NCBI GenBank assembly: GCA_944324165.1
Contig: CALUVG010000003.1
Span: 1-64,000 of the forward strand
Direction: 5' to 3'
Origin: Candidatus Gastranaerophilales bacterium
GTDB lineage: Bacteria; Cyanobacteriota; Vampirovibrionia; Gastranaerophilales; Gastranaerophilaceae
DNA: 64,000 nt
Shown here: positions 1-7,910 of the stretch, piece after piece
Numbering within the stretch: the stretch's first letter is position 1
Layout of the letters: every line of letters starts with the position of its first letter
Program-made: the position numbers and the translations under genes
The notes under the pieces: model-generated
What the model was told of the DNA's origin: nothing
Seen by the model: the letters and a program-made list of their open reading frames with translations, nothing else
Database searches by the model: none

Positions 1-216
1 AGCGTAAGCTCAAGTGGAACAACGAGTGGCTTAGCAATGGACACAACCAAAGCATCTCAATTCCTCTCAGCCTCACCGGAGTCTAACTTCTTCTATGTTT
101 GGTCTGCGTCGGAGTACGAGAACCACGCTTACTACCGTAATTTTCTCTCTGCCGGCACGCACTGGGGCAACTACAGCCGCAACTACAACTATCTCGCGGT
201 TTGTGTGGATCAGTAA
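1..216 (+). CDS. C-terminal end of a prepilin-like or surface protein (5' truncated by window edge)
   Basis: Frame 1 is open from base 1 to a TAA at 214-216, giving the last 71 residues of a protein whose start lies outside the window. The end reads FFYVWSASEYENHAYYRN... and closes with LAVCVDQ. The aromatic/Ser-rich 'W-S-x-E' segment and the terminal AVCV match the C-terminus of the prepilin-like protein at 29810-30877 (SVWSNKED... LAVCVAP), so both probably share a C-terminal beta-rich surface domain. Base composition is clearly GC-richer than the rest of the window, with codons such as ctc, gcc and cgc, which suggests recent transfer or a hypervariable cassette. The function is otherwise unknown. 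Confidence 0.7.
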   Translation, partial: SVSSSGTTSGLAMDTTKASQFLSASPESNFFYVWSASEYENHAYYRNFLSAGTHWGNYSRNYNYLAVCVDQ

Positions 217-262
217 GAGGCATCGCCTCTTACTGGAGTGACTAGGTGATTAAGTTTCGTAG

Positions 263-294
263 GGTGGGCAAAGCAATGCGTGCCCACCTTTTTT
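263..294 (+). terminator. Hairpin plus T-run after the surface gene
   Basis: GGTGGGCA at 263-270 pairs perfectly with TGCCCACC at 281-288 around a 10-nt loop, followed by six T residues. It lies 47 bases after the stop of the upstream gene and is a plausible rho-independent terminator, although the core is also of the kind found in dispersed palindromic repeats. Confidence 0.6.
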
Positions 295-298
295 AATT

Positions 299-349
299 GT
301 CGGCTTAGTAAAGCCGACCTACAATATTGTTGTCGGGCTAAAGCCCGAC
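299..349. repeat. Two tandem palindromic hairpins
   Basis: GTCGGCTT (299-306) pairs with AAGCCGAC (311-318), and GTCGGGCT (332-339) pairs with AGCCCGAC (342-349). Each hairpin is followed by CTA, so they look like two copies of one REP-like palindromic unit. No gene is visible in 217-476; this and the octamer repeats below are its only content. Confidence 0.6.
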
Positions 350-356
350 CTATTTT

Positions 357-408
357 CTAACGTCTTTATTAACTCCTTAGTGCCTTAGTGCCCTCGCAAC
401 TTAGTGCC
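357..408. repeat. Degenerate octamer repeat array
   Basis: CTAACGTC occurs at 357-364 and TTAGTGCC at 377-384, 385-392 and 401-408; the last is separated from the second by a diverged 8-mer, so the phase of eight is kept. The CTAACGTC octamer recurs in a similar array between groES and groEL (19438-19469), which suggests a dispersed family. Confidence 0.5.
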
Positions 409-476
409 TTTTGGAAACAACAGTTCACTGTTTACTGCCTCTGTAACTCCTTAGGACCTTTCCAGCGAGCCCTAGG

Positions 477-890
477 CTATGCCTGTATATCCAATTTATT
501 TCCCTGACCTTCTTGTTTCATTGCCTGTGCCTGCATTTTTATGCCCTTAGCCTGATTTGCTACTGCATAATCCTGCCCAGACGGGTCATTCGGTGCCATT
601 GCCGCACGAATTACCGTATCTGCATCCGACAAGGTCTTTTGAGGATTCGCAGGATTTAATGAAGGCATTTTAATATTTACATGACCGCCTACAGGTATAC
701 CCTCTTCATTCTTTTCTATTACAATTGGTCCGGCAAGTGCGCCGCCGGCATCTTTGTGTGCTTTTTCATGTGCATATATCTCCGCATAATTCTTACGGAT
801 TAATGCGTCCTTTTGTTCTTTTTTATGCTCTTTTTGCTGTTGTGTTAAAAAAGGATTAGAAAATCTTGTAAATATATCTGTTCTCATCAT
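477..890 (-). CDS. SprA-related putative metalloprotease (CJM1_0395-like)
   Basis: 137-residue protein with an HExxH zinc-protease signature (Y-A-H-E-K-A-H-K) near residue 43, immediately followed by DAGG and AGP. A conserved G-I-P-V-G-G-H-V stretch follows. This combination is characteristic of the SprA-related family of small putative metalloproteases. There is no signal peptide or membrane segment. The ATG at 890 is chosen over an upstream GTG at 908 because a GAGG sits 8 bases before it. Substrate and role are unknown. The C-terminal half is Gln/Ala-rich and probably helical. Confidence 0.7.
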   Translation of the reverse strand: MMRTDIFTRFSNPFLTQQQKEHKKEQKDALIRKNYAEIYAHEKAHKDAGGALAGPIVIEKNEEGIPVGGHVNIKMPSLNPANPQKTLSDADTVIRAAMAPNDPSGQDYAVANQAKGIKMQAQAMKQEGQGNKLDIQA

Positions 891-963
891 ATACACTACC
901 TCACACACATTTTCTACTACAATTATAGCATATTAGTTTATGGTTTGCAATATATTTTAAGAT

Positions 964-1818
964 TTATTTCAATATTATAAGAATTGTTGCCCCAATTACC
1001 ATTATTACTGTGCCCGTAAGCTTTTTTAATATATTTTTTTCCCTAAAATATTTCCAGCCCAAAAGCACACTTAATATTGCTGACAATTGAAATAACGCAA
1101 GCCCGTAAGCAACATTCATTCTTGCAAAAACAACATTTGTGCTATACTGCATTATTCCAACACACACTATTATTAAAAAAAGTTCTTTATATGCCGCTTG
1201 TGCCAATCTGCCAATCTTCTCTTTATGTAAAAGGACATTAACCAGACTGAACAATGCCCCAAACCAGCACCAGAAACAGAATGCCGTAAATGTATCTGTA
1301 TATATAATGACATTTTTTATAAATACAGCTTCTATAGCCGTAAATACCAATGCGTAAATACGGTATCTGATAAATTTTTGCCTTAAAAGCCTTAGAGAAA
1401 ATCCTTCTTCCGTAGCGTCAAAAACTAAGTAACTGCCGCATATAATAAGTCCGACAGCGGCAATTCCAACCCACGAAGGTATTTCACCCAGTAAAAAAAT
1501 ACCCAAAATCATTGCAACAACAGATTTATAAGCATTTATCGGACCGAGTACTGATAATTCACCGGACTTCAATGCTTTTATCAAATAATAATTCCCTAAA
1601 GCCCCGAACAATCCGCCTAAAATCGCATTAAGCCAAGCTGTATGTCCGCATTCAAAATTGCCGCGGAAAACAAACGGAATACATATAAGCGATAGCCCGA
1701 GATAAGTTAAAAAATTTATTACGTACGGCTGTACACCTGATATAGTCAAACGTTTTTGAAAAACATTTGACATGGAATTTGAAAATATTCTGATGAGTAC
1801 GGCAAAAAATGTTATCAT
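964..1818 (-). CDS. EamA/DMT-superfamily transporter
   Basis: 284 residues with about ten hydrophobic segments arranged as two five-helix halves, as in the drug/metabolite transporter (EamA) superfamily. The N-terminal half carries the typical Y-x-x-x-I-x-A-L-K... P-I motif region (YYLIKALKSGELSVLGPI) and the helix-4 pattern ILGIFLLGEIP. It sits in the inner membrane and probably exports or imports a small metabolite that cannot be named from sequence. It follows accC on the same strand, separated by a terminator, so it is likely transcribed on its own. Confidence 0.8.
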   Translation of the reverse strand: MITFFAVLIRIFSNSMSNVFQKRLTISGVQPYVINFLTYLGLSLICIPFVFRGNFECGHTAWLNAILGGLFGALGNYYLIKALKSGELSVLGPINAYKSVVAMILGIFLLGEIPSWVGIAAVGLIICGSYLVFDATEEGFSLRLLRQKFIRYRIYALVFTAIEAVFIKNVIIYTDTFTAFCFWCWFGALFSLVNVLLHKEKIGRLAQAAYKELFLIIVCVGIMQYSTNVVFARMNVAYGLALFQLSAILSVLLGWKYFREKNILKKLTGTVIMVIGATILIILK

Positions 1819-1837
1819 AATAATTTTGGGTGATTTT

Positions 1838-1866
1838 AAAAAGACCGGATATAAGTCCGGTCTTTG
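1838..1866 (-). terminator. Rho-independent terminator after accC
   Basis: AAAGACCGGA (1840-1849) pairs with TCCGGTCTTT (1856-1865) around a six-base loop; on the minus strand the stem runs into a T-rich tract. It lies 4-30 bases after the accC stop, ending the efp-accB-accC transcript. Confidence 0.75.
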
Positions 1867-1869
1867 ATG

Positions 1870-3228
1870 TTATGATTTGTGTTTACCAGTTCTTTTGTAA
1901 TAATCTTCAATAAATCCTGTATTAAAGTTACCGCTGATAAATACCGGATCTTCAATTATATCCTGATGGAACGGAAGAGTTGTTTCAATGCCGGTAATTA
2001 CATATTCTTTCAAAGCACGGTACATTCTGCGTCTTGCTTCGTTTCTGTTACGTCCCCAGCATATGAGTTTGCCAATCATTGAATCGTAATATGGAGGGAT
2101 TTTGTAATCCTGATAAGCATGTGAATCTACTCTTACACCAAAGCCGCCCGGAGTTACATAACCCGTAATTTGCCCCGGATTAGGCATAAAATCTTTATCA
2201 GGATTTTCCGCATTAATACGGCATTCTATTGCGTGTCCGCGAAGAACAATGTCTTCCTGAGTAAAGTCTAATTTTTCTCCTGCAGCAACCATAATCTGTT
2301 CGCGTACCAGATCCACATTGGAAATCATTTCTGTAACGCAGTGTTCAACCTGAATACGGGTATTCATTTCCATAAAATACCATTTTCCGTCATGGTCAAG
2401 CAAGAATTCACAAGTTCCCGCGCCCTCATAGTTAATAGCTTTAGCTGCACGAACAGCCGCAGCCCCCATTTCCTGACGAGTTTTTTCATCAATAGCCGGA
2501 GAAGGGGCTTCTTCAATCAATTTTTGATGACGGCGTTGGATAGAACAATCTCTTTCGCCTAAGTGAACAACATTGCCGTACTGGTCTCCTAATATCTGAA
2601 CCTCAATATGTCTTGGATTTTCCAGATATTTTTCTGCATAAACATCAGGGTTGCCAAAAAAGTTTTGTGCTTCAGACTGGCAAAGATTCATGTTTGTCTC
2701 AACCTCATCATCATTTCTGACAATTCTCATACCTTTGCCGCCGCCGCCTGCCGTAGCTTTCAAAATTATAGGATAACCGGCTTTTTTAGCAAATTCTTTA
2801 ACTTCCTGCGGAGTTTTCAAAATACCTGTACCCGGAGTTACCGGTACATTATTTTCTATCATAGTTTTTCTTGCGGTTGCTTTATCACCCATTTTGCGCA
2901 TTGAATCAGCAGTCGGACCAATAAATTTAATATGGTGTTTTGCACAAATTTCCGCGAAATCAGCTCTTTCTGACATAAACCCATACCCCGGATGAATAGC
3001 GTCCGCGCCGGATACCAATGCTGCAGAAATAATTGCAGGGATACTTAAATAACTTTGAGAACTTGCCGCCGGACCAATACAATAAGCCTCTGTTGCAAGT
3101 CTAACGTGAAGTGAATTAGCATCTGCCTGCGAATATATAGCAACCGTCGGAATGCCGATCTCTCTACACGCTCTTATAATTCTAACCGCAATTTCTCCGC
3201 GGTTTGCAATTAAAACTTTTCTAAACAT
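1870..3228 (-). CDS. accC: Acetyl-CoA carboxylase, biotin carboxylase subunit
   Basis: 452 residues, the usual length. It catalyses ATP-dependent carboxylation of the biotin on AccB, the first half-reaction of fatty-acid synthesis. The sequence shows an N-terminal Rossmann-like domain beginning [16 protein letters not shown], the ATP-grasp glycine loop [10 protein letters not shown] at 161-170, and the catalytic block [11 protein letters not shown] near 286-296. An AAGGA precedes the ATG. It lies downstream of accB with a 13-bp intercistronic hairpin between them. The carboxyltransferase subunits are encoded elsewhere in the window (accD and accA, 33737-35586). Confidence 0.97.
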   Translation of the reverse strand: MFRKVLIANRGEIAVRIIRACREIGIPTVAIYSQADANSLHVRLATEAYCIGPAASSQSYLSIPAIISAALVSGADAIHPGYGFMSERADFAEICAKHHIKFIGPTADSMRKMGDKATARKTMIENNVPVTPGTGILKTPQEVKEFAKKAGYPIILKATAGGGGKGMRIVRNDDEVETNMNLCQSEAQNFFGNPDVYAEKYLENPRHIEVQILGDQYGNVVHLGERDCSIQRRHQKLIEEAPSPAIDEKTRQEMGAAAVRAAKAINYEGAGTCEFLLDHDGKWYFMEMNTRIQVEHCVTEMISNVDLVREQIMVAAGEKLDFTQEDIVLRGHAIECRINAENPDKDFMPNPGQITGYVTPGGFGVRVDSHAYQDYKIPPYYDSMIGKLICWGRNRNEARRRMYRALKEYVITGIETTLPFHQDIIEDPVFISGNFNTGFIEDYYKRTGKHKS

Positions 3229-3268
3229 AATCCTTTTCCTTGTTCTTTCCCAAGTCTTTTTTGTTAAG

Positions 3269-3296
3269 AAAGGTGAGTTTATCTAAACTCACCTTT
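3269..3296 (-). other. Intercistronic hairpin between accB and accC
   Basis: AAAGGTGAGTTTA (3269-3281) and TAAACTCACCTTT (3284-3296) form a perfect 13-bp inverted repeat with almost no loop. It lacks a following T-run on the minus strand, so it is more likely an mRNA-stabilising or processing element than a terminator. It could set the AccB:AccC ratio. Confidence 0.5.
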
Positions 3297-3307
3297 ATAT
3301 AATCAAA

Positions 3308-3760
3308 TTATTCTACATACATAAGAACTTGACCGAATTCTACCGGCTGACCGTCTTCCACGCAAATTTCCACAACTTTACCGGCAACCTCGGATTCTAT
3401 TTCGTTCATCAATTTCATAGCTTCAACAATACAAACGACATCACCCTGTTTAATTGTCTGTCCTACTGTTACAAACGGAGCAGCATCAGGAGATGGAGAC
3501 TTATAAAAAGTACCGACCATAGGTGATGTAATTGGTGTTCCTTTTTTAACAGGGGACTGTTCCGGAGCAGCTTGAACTGCCGGAGCGGCTTGTATTGCAG
3601 GTGCCTGCGCAGCCACTGCAGGAACTTCAGCCTGAATAACTTCAGGCAAATCTTTTCTTATTGTAATTGCCTGTTCACCATCTTCCAGAGATATTTCCGT
3701 TAATGAATTATCAGCGATTATTTTCGCTAACTTTTCTATATAATCTGTATCAAATTTCAT
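3308..3760 (-). CDS. accB: Acetyl-CoA carboxylase, biotin carboxyl carrier protein
   Basis: 150 residues from the ATG at 3760, chosen because AAAGG lies 7 bases upstream; an in-frame ATG at 3775 has no ribosome binding site. The N-terminal region ([18 protein letters not shown]) matches AccB, an Ala/Pro-rich linker spans about 45-75, and the C-terminal lipoyl/biotinyl domain carries the EAMKLMNE motif with the biotinylated lysine at about 116. It shuttles carboxybiotin between AccC and AccA/AccD. It is co-transcribed between efp and accC. Confidence 0.96.
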   Translation of the reverse strand: MKFDTDYIEKLAKIIADNSLTEISLEDGEQAITIRKDLPEVIQAEVPAVAAQAPAIQAAPAVQAAPEQSPVKKGTPITSPMVGTFYKSPSPDAAPFVTVGQTIKQGDVVCIVEAMKLMNEIESEVAGKVVEICVEDGQPVEFGQVLMYVE

Positions 3761-3786
3761 TTGTTTACCTTTCATATTATAACAAA

Positions 3787-4344
3787 CTAAACACGGTCAA
3801 GGTATTCATTAGTTCTGGTATCAACTCTGATTTTGTCACCTTTTGCAACAAAAAACGGAACATTGACAACCGCACCTGTTTCTAGGGTAGCAGGTTTTGT
3901 ACCGCCTTGAGCCGTATTACCTCTTTCAGCAGGAGGAGTATCAACTACTTCCAGTTCTACGTGCGCAGGTATATCAACACCAATAATTCTTGAATCATGC
4001 ATCAATACCTGAACAACCATATTTTCTTTCAAATATTTAATTCCTGCTCCAACTTGTTCTTCTGTCAACTGCAATTGTTCGTATGACTCCATATCCATCA
4101 TAACGAATTCTTTGCCTTCTTTATATAAATATTGCATTTCACGTCTGTCTAACATTGCTTTTGCAACCTTTTCACCGGCACGGAATGTTTTTTCAACAAC
4201 CTGACCGGTTTCAACATTTTTCAACTTTGATCTGACGAATGCAGCACCTTTGCCCGGTTTAACGTGTAAAAATTCTACAACAGACCACAAACCATTGTCT
4301 AACTGTAGAGTCAAGCCGGTCTTCAAATCATTTACTGATATCAT
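3787..4344 (-). CDS. efp: Translation elongation factor P
   Basis: 185 residues, full length, with three beta-barrel domains. EF-P enters the ribosomal E site and rescues stalling at polyproline. Domain I carries the tip loop VKPGKGAAF with Lys32 at the position that is post-translationally modified in many bacteria; no modification gene (epmA or ymfI) is seen in this window. The C-terminus has the typical [21 protein letters not shown] pattern, given here only as a motif region. The order efp-accB-accC on one strand is conserved in many bacteria including cyanobacteria. Confidence 0.96.
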   Translation of the reverse strand: MISVNDLKTGLTLQLDNGLWSVVEFLHVKPGKGAAFVRSKLKNVETGQVVEKTFRAGEKVAKAMLDRREMQYLYKEGKEFVMMDMESYEQLQLTEEQVGAGIKYLKENMVVQVLMHDSRIIGVDIPAHVELEVVDTPPAERGNTAQGGTKPATLETGAVVNVPFFVAKGDKIRVDTRTNEYLDRV

Positions 4345-4523
4345 ATTTTTCCCCTTTTTCTAAAGTGATAATCTTATTCTATAGGGTTATATTATCATAA
4401 AATTTCTTTTTTTCAAATAAAGTTTACAATTTGTAGATTTATGTTAATTTTTCTTATCAAACTAGCAAAAAAAAATATACTCCGATTTATAATGTGTGTG
4501 GGTATAAGTTAAGGAGTGTATAT

Positions 4524-4997
4524 ATGAATATTCAGGCAATTAACAGAGGAAACGTAACCCCTTATTTCAGTGCAAATAAGTCTAAATCAGGTTATGAAAA
4601 CCCGATTAATCGTAAAACGGAAAAAGGTCTTACCATTTGGGGGTCAGTGGGAACAGGAGCCGTGTTAGGAGCAACAGCCGCAGGTATTTCTACCTGTTTC
4701 ATAAAGGAAACCGCAAAACATAGATATGGCAAAGCCGGTCTTATAGGGCTTGCTGTTATGGCTGCGACGATGGCACTAACATTGCCGGCAAAACTTTATA
4801 ATACAAAGGTACGTGCCTTTACAAGAGAAAAAGAAATGGATGTTTACAGCCGCGATAGAGAATTGAAATCAAACCTTTTGACTGAAGTTGATAAAGAAGT
4901 TAAAGATCAGGAAGTGCCGCTGGAACAAAAAATTAACCACTATGCCACAATGCAAATGGCATCAAACGGATCCGGATTACTTGTAAAAGGTGCATAA
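4524..4997 (+). CDS. Lineage-specific membrane protein, paralogue of next gene
   Basis: 157 residues from the ATG at 4524, which has AAGGAG 9 bases upstream. I do not recognise a named family. Two hydrophobic segments (about residues 36-56 and 72-90) are followed by a charged helical tail containing T-R-E-K-E-M-D-V-Y and ending YATMQMASN. The same tail pattern (T-K-S-K-D-M-D-V-Y ... YLTMQMAKN) occurs in the next gene 6 bases downstream, so the two are tandem duplicates, probably co-transcribed, and may form a hetero-oligomer in the membrane. Confidence 0.7.
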   Translation: MNIQAINRGNVTPYFSANKSKSGYENPINRKTEKGLTIWGSVGTGAVLGATAAGISTCFIKETAKHRYGKAGLIGLAVMAATMALTLPAKLYNTKVRAFTREKEMDVYSRDRELKSNLLTEVDKEVKDQEVPLEQKINHYATMQMASNGSGLLVKGA

Positions 4998-5003
4998 ATT
5001 TAT

Positions 5004-5585
5004 ATGAGTTTAAGCGTAAACAGAATTTCTAATATCAATTTCAAAAGCAAAAAAACAAGTTCACAAAAAAACAATAACGTCAGTGCAAAAACAGACAAAA
5101 CTAAAAATCCTATATCAAAAGGCGGTGAACGCGCCCAGCTTGTTCTCGGTACATTTATGGCGGGAATAGGATTTGGGGGCAGAATGCTTGCCGAACTGCT
5201 TGATGGAGATTTTGCAATAGAACATTTGTTTGGCGCAGGGAAAAAAGTTGCGGACAAAAACTTTAAAAAAGCCTCGCCTAATAAACGATTTATTGCAGGA
5301 CTTGGCGCAAGTATCGGACTTGTCGGTTTATTTATTGCGGGAATGGCAGTGCTTTATACGGCTTTCAAAGCCCCCAAAATTGCTTATGACGCAAAAGTAA
5401 ACACTTTTACCAAGAGTAAAGATATGGACGTGTATATTAAAGGCAACGAAATTGAAAAAGATTTATACACACAAATGAATGATAAAGCAAAAAACGCAAC
5501 TGATGAGGAAAAAACAAAGTTAAAAGAGCAATACCTGACAATGCAAATGGCAAAAAACAGAGTTCCGGATTTTGTCAATCTGTAA
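5004..5585 (+). CDS. Lineage-specific membrane protein, paralogue of preceding gene
   Basis: 193 residues. The basic, Ser/Asn/Lys-rich N-terminus contains I-N-F-K-S-K, a motif like those at the start of other small proteins here. Hydrophobic segments lie at about 45-65 and 98-122, followed by the D-M-D-V-Y...TMQMA tail shared with the upstream gene. No catalytic motif is visible. It starts 6 bases after the upstream stop with only a weak ribosome binding site, suggesting translational coupling. Confidence 0.7.
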   Translation: MSLSVNRISNINFKSKKTSSQKNNNVSAKTDKTKNPISKGGERAQLVLGTFMAGIGFGGRMLAELLDGDFAIEHLFGAGKKVADKNFKKASPNKRFIAGLGASIGLVGLFIAGMAVLYTAFKAPKIAYDAKVNTFTKSKDMDVYIKGNEIEKDLYTQMNDKAKNATDEEKTKLKEQYLTMQMAKNRVPDFVNL

Positions 5586-5594
5586 CCTATCAGG

Positions 5595-5906
5595 TTATAA
5601 ATTAATTGTCATTAAATACAAAGCTTTTAATTTTTCTCCGTTAAGCGTCGCTATCTTATTAAGAATTGCCAGTTTCAATTCTTCATCACTGCCGTAGCAG
5701 TCATTTATAAACAATTCCTGAACTTTAATACCAAAGGCATCCGCAATTTTTTCAAGATTTTCAGCGGTAGGAAAACTTTCACCGTTTTCAATGCGAACAA
5801 CCTGACGTGGGTTTATATCAATAAGCTCTGAAAAATATTCCTGAGAATATTTTCTTTGTTTTCTTAAATCCCTTATTTTTGCACCTAGGAGTTTTTTAAT
5901 ATTCAT
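5595..5906 (-). CDS. XRE-family HTH regulator, divergent from a prepilin gene (module 1)
   Basis: 103 residues from the ATG at 5906, which has a perfect AGGAGGT 4 bases upstream; the longer frame to 5948 is not supported. The Cro/CI helix-turn-helix spans about 10-65 (IRDLRKQRKYSQEYFSELI, then the recognition-helix region INPRQVVRIENGESFPT). A short Leu/Lys-rich C-terminal extension may dimerise. It is divergent from the prepilin-like gene at 6066, and the 159-bp gap holds direct and inverted repeats. It is inferred to repress or activate the prepilin gene and itself. Confidence 0.85.
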   Translation of the reverse strand: MNIKKLLGAKIRDLRKQRKYSQEYFSELIDINPRQVVRIENGESFPTAENLEKIADAFGIKVQELFINDCYGSDEELKLAILNKIATLNGEKLKALYLMTINL

Positions 5907-5974
5907 CGTTACCTCCTGATAAATTATAGTGAGATATCTGCGAAACATTAAGGCAATTATTTAGCCTAAAACAT

Positions 5975-6021
5975 TGACAAACAGGCAATAATATGTCATG
6001 ATTATGGCAATAGTTTGTCAT
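5975..6021. promoter_or_regulatory. Operator-like repeats between XRE and prepilin genes
   Basis: GGCAATAATATGTCAT (5984-5999) and GGCAATAGTTTGTCAT (6006-6021) are direct repeats with a 22-bp period, about two helical turns. TGACAAAC at 5976-5983 is the exact inverse of GTTTGTCA at 6013-6020. This is the pattern expected of binding sites for the adjacent regulator. Confidence 0.55.
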
Positions 6022-6065
6022 ATATACAGAAATAAGACGAAAAATAATGTCAGAAGGAGGTACAA

Positions 6066-6785
6066 ATGTATTCTAAAAATAACGCTTTTACACTCGCTGA
6101 AGTATTGATTACCCTTGCAATAATTGGTATTGTGGCTGCACTAACATTGCACAATTTAGTCTACTCTTATAAAAAAAGGATAATTGAAACCAGATTACAA
6201 AAAACATATTCACTGCTCAATCAAGCTGTTACAATGTCAATAATTGATAATGGTGAAACTAAAGAATGGAGCGGAAGTTCTGATACCTCGGACAATATGG
6301 AAATATGGTTTAAAAAATATTTTGGTAAATACTTAAAGTATAATAAAATTACTTCTTCTCCGAGCACTACGGATACAGAAGGTAATACTTTACATAATGG
6401 CATATATGTATATCTAAATGATGGCAGTGTACTTTCTATTAAAAATTCTAATAACAATAATAACGGTATTGCCCGCGATTGGCACTACTTTATAGATGGA
6501 AAAAAACTCAATAGCAAAACAATATTAGATGTAGAAAATAATTATGAAGCAACTCGTAGCGGATATATATCCGGCAGAGATTTATTTTCTTTCTATTTTG
6601 ATACTGATAAAAGCAGATTTATGCCATATGGATATCACCAATTAACAGGTGATGAGAATGATATACGGGATGTATTTATGAACAAACCGGTGTTTGGCTG
6701 CAGTCAATCCGGAGCATATATGTGTTCTGCATTAATTATGTATGACGGCTGGAAAATAAAGGATGATTATCCGGTTAAACTGTAA
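6066..6785 (+). CDS. Type IV pilin-like protein (prepilin, module 1)
   Basis: 239 residues with a class III signal: a short basic leader (MYSKNNA) then FTLAEVLITLAIIGIVAAL, with Ala at -1, Phe at +1 and Glu at +5 of the presumed prepilin peptidase site. The hydrophobic helix is followed by a soluble domain with two cysteines near the C-terminus (FGCSQSG, YMCSAL) that may form a disulfide. It ends with a W-K-I-K-D-D-Y-P-V-K-L motif close to the end of the prepilin at 19960-20595 (WEFKDDYPYTLK). An extracellular or inner-membrane pseudopilus role is likely. GGAGG is 4-8 bases before the ATG. Confidence 0.85.
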   Translation: MYSKNNAFTLAEVLITLAIIGIVAALTLHNLVYSYKKRIIETRLQKTYSLLNQAVTMSIIDNGETKEWSGSSDTSDNMEIWFKKYFGKYLKYNKITSSPSTTDTEGNTLHNGIYVYLNDGSVLSIKNSNNNNNGIARDWHYFIDGKKLNSKTILDVENNYEATRSGYISGRDLFSFYFDTDKSRFMPYGYHQLTGDENDIRDVFMNKPVFGCSQSGAYMCSALIMYDGWKIKDDYPVKL

Positions 6786-6890
6786 AAGGTAAAACAATAT
6801 AAAGTTTTGTTACAAAATCGTCAACCGCTGAAATATAACGGGAATAATATACTTAGTATATATAAGAGAGTATATTATGGAGTGTTAACA

Positions 6891-7268
6891 ATGGCTTATA
6901 GAATTGACGATATCAAATCATTGGATGAACTGGAAAGAGCACAGGCGGCAGCGCAGGCTCAGGGAACTTCTATTGTTAATTACAATGAATGGAGTCAGGT
7001 AATTCAAGAACTTGAAGAAGCCGGAGTTAAATCTACAGGTGATTTTTCTGCTGACAAAGCAAAGGTAGAAGAAATTAAGGCAACGGTTCAGGAATATATC
7101 GACAATCTTAAGACCGAACAGGGGCAGCAGCAGCAAAAAGAACAAAATCAAAAAGTAAAAGCTGTATCAGAAACTGATAATGAACAAAATTTAAAAGCCA
7201 CAGTTGCTAACGGAACAAGTTCTGCAATTATGGCAGATTATATGAAGTATTATCATCTGTTATTTTAA
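6891..7268 (+). CDS. Hypothetical small helical protein
   Basis: 125 residues from the ATG at 6891 (GGAG 8 bases upstream). It is soluble, Gln/Glu/Ala-rich and predicted mostly helical, with no signal peptide. The N-terminal Y-N-E-W-S-Q-V-I resembles L-S-D-W-Q-Q-V-M near the start of the 618-residue protein at 13743, hinting at a short shared N-terminal module. Function unknown. It converges on lepB with only 3 bases between the stops and no visible terminator. Confidence 0.6.
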   Translation: MAYRIDDIKSLDELERAQAAAQAQGTSIVNYNEWSQVIQELEEAGVKSTGDFSADKAKVEEIKATVQEYIDNLKTEQGQQQQKEQNQKVKAVSETDNEQNLKATVANGTSSAIMADYMKYYHLLF

Positions 7269-7271
7269 TTT

Positions 7272-7910
7272 TTAACGCATGGATAAAGATTTCATTCTTG
7301 TAAACGGCCAGAACAAAAATACAGCTCTGCCTATAAATCTGTCTTGAGGTAAAGTCCCCCAGTAACGGCTGTCTTTTGAATTGCCGCGGTTGTCACCCAT
7401 CATAAAATATTCGCCTTCAGGAATTATGAACGGACCGCAATACATGTCGCCGGTGCAGTAGGAATAATCATATACGCTGCTAATATATGGTTCATTAAGC
7501 GGTTTATCATTTATGTAAACCATAGATTTGCCTGATGCGTCCATTTTTATCTCAAATTTTTCACCCGGCAAACCAACTACCCGTTTTATATACGCAACAT
7601 CTTTGCAGAAAAATCCTGTTAATCTTGCAAAAATTTTCCACGGAGTATTTTTTAACTCTTCAAACGGCGGATAAAATACCATAACATCTCCGCGTTTCGG
7701 CGTTGAATAAAATCTTGAATAACGCTCTACAAAAATTCTGTCACCTTCTATAATTGTAGGACGCATTGACCCTGAAGGTATCCAGCGGATTTCTCCTATA
7801 AAAAATTTTATTATTATTATCATTACAACGACAAAAACAACTGTATCTATTGTTTCTTTTATTGCAGGTCGATATTTTTTATATAATTTCAAAACATTTT
7901 CTTTATTCAT
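7272..7910 (-). CDS. lepB: Signal peptidase I
   Basis: 212 residues, type I signal peptidase (S26), which removes Sec and Tat leader peptides on the outer face of the inner membrane. One N-terminal membrane segment (about 21-38) is followed by the catalytic serine in IPSGSMRPT (Ser48), the general-base lysine in YIKRVVGLPGE, and the box E motif MGDNRGNSKDSRYWG. The start overlaps the stop of the prenyl synthase gene by 4 bases (ATGA), so the two are translationally coupled. Confidence 0.95.
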   Translation of the reverse strand: MNKENVLKLYKKYRPAIKETIDTVVFVVVMIIIIKFFIGEIRWIPSGSMRPTIIEGDRIFVERYSRFYSTPKRGDVMVFYPPFEELKNTPWKIFARLTGFFCKDVAYIKRVVGLPGEKFEIKMDASGKSMVYINDKPLNEPYISSVYDYSYCTGDMYCGPFIIPEGEYFMMGDNRGNSKDSRYWGTLPQDRFIGRAVFLFWPFTRMKSLSMR

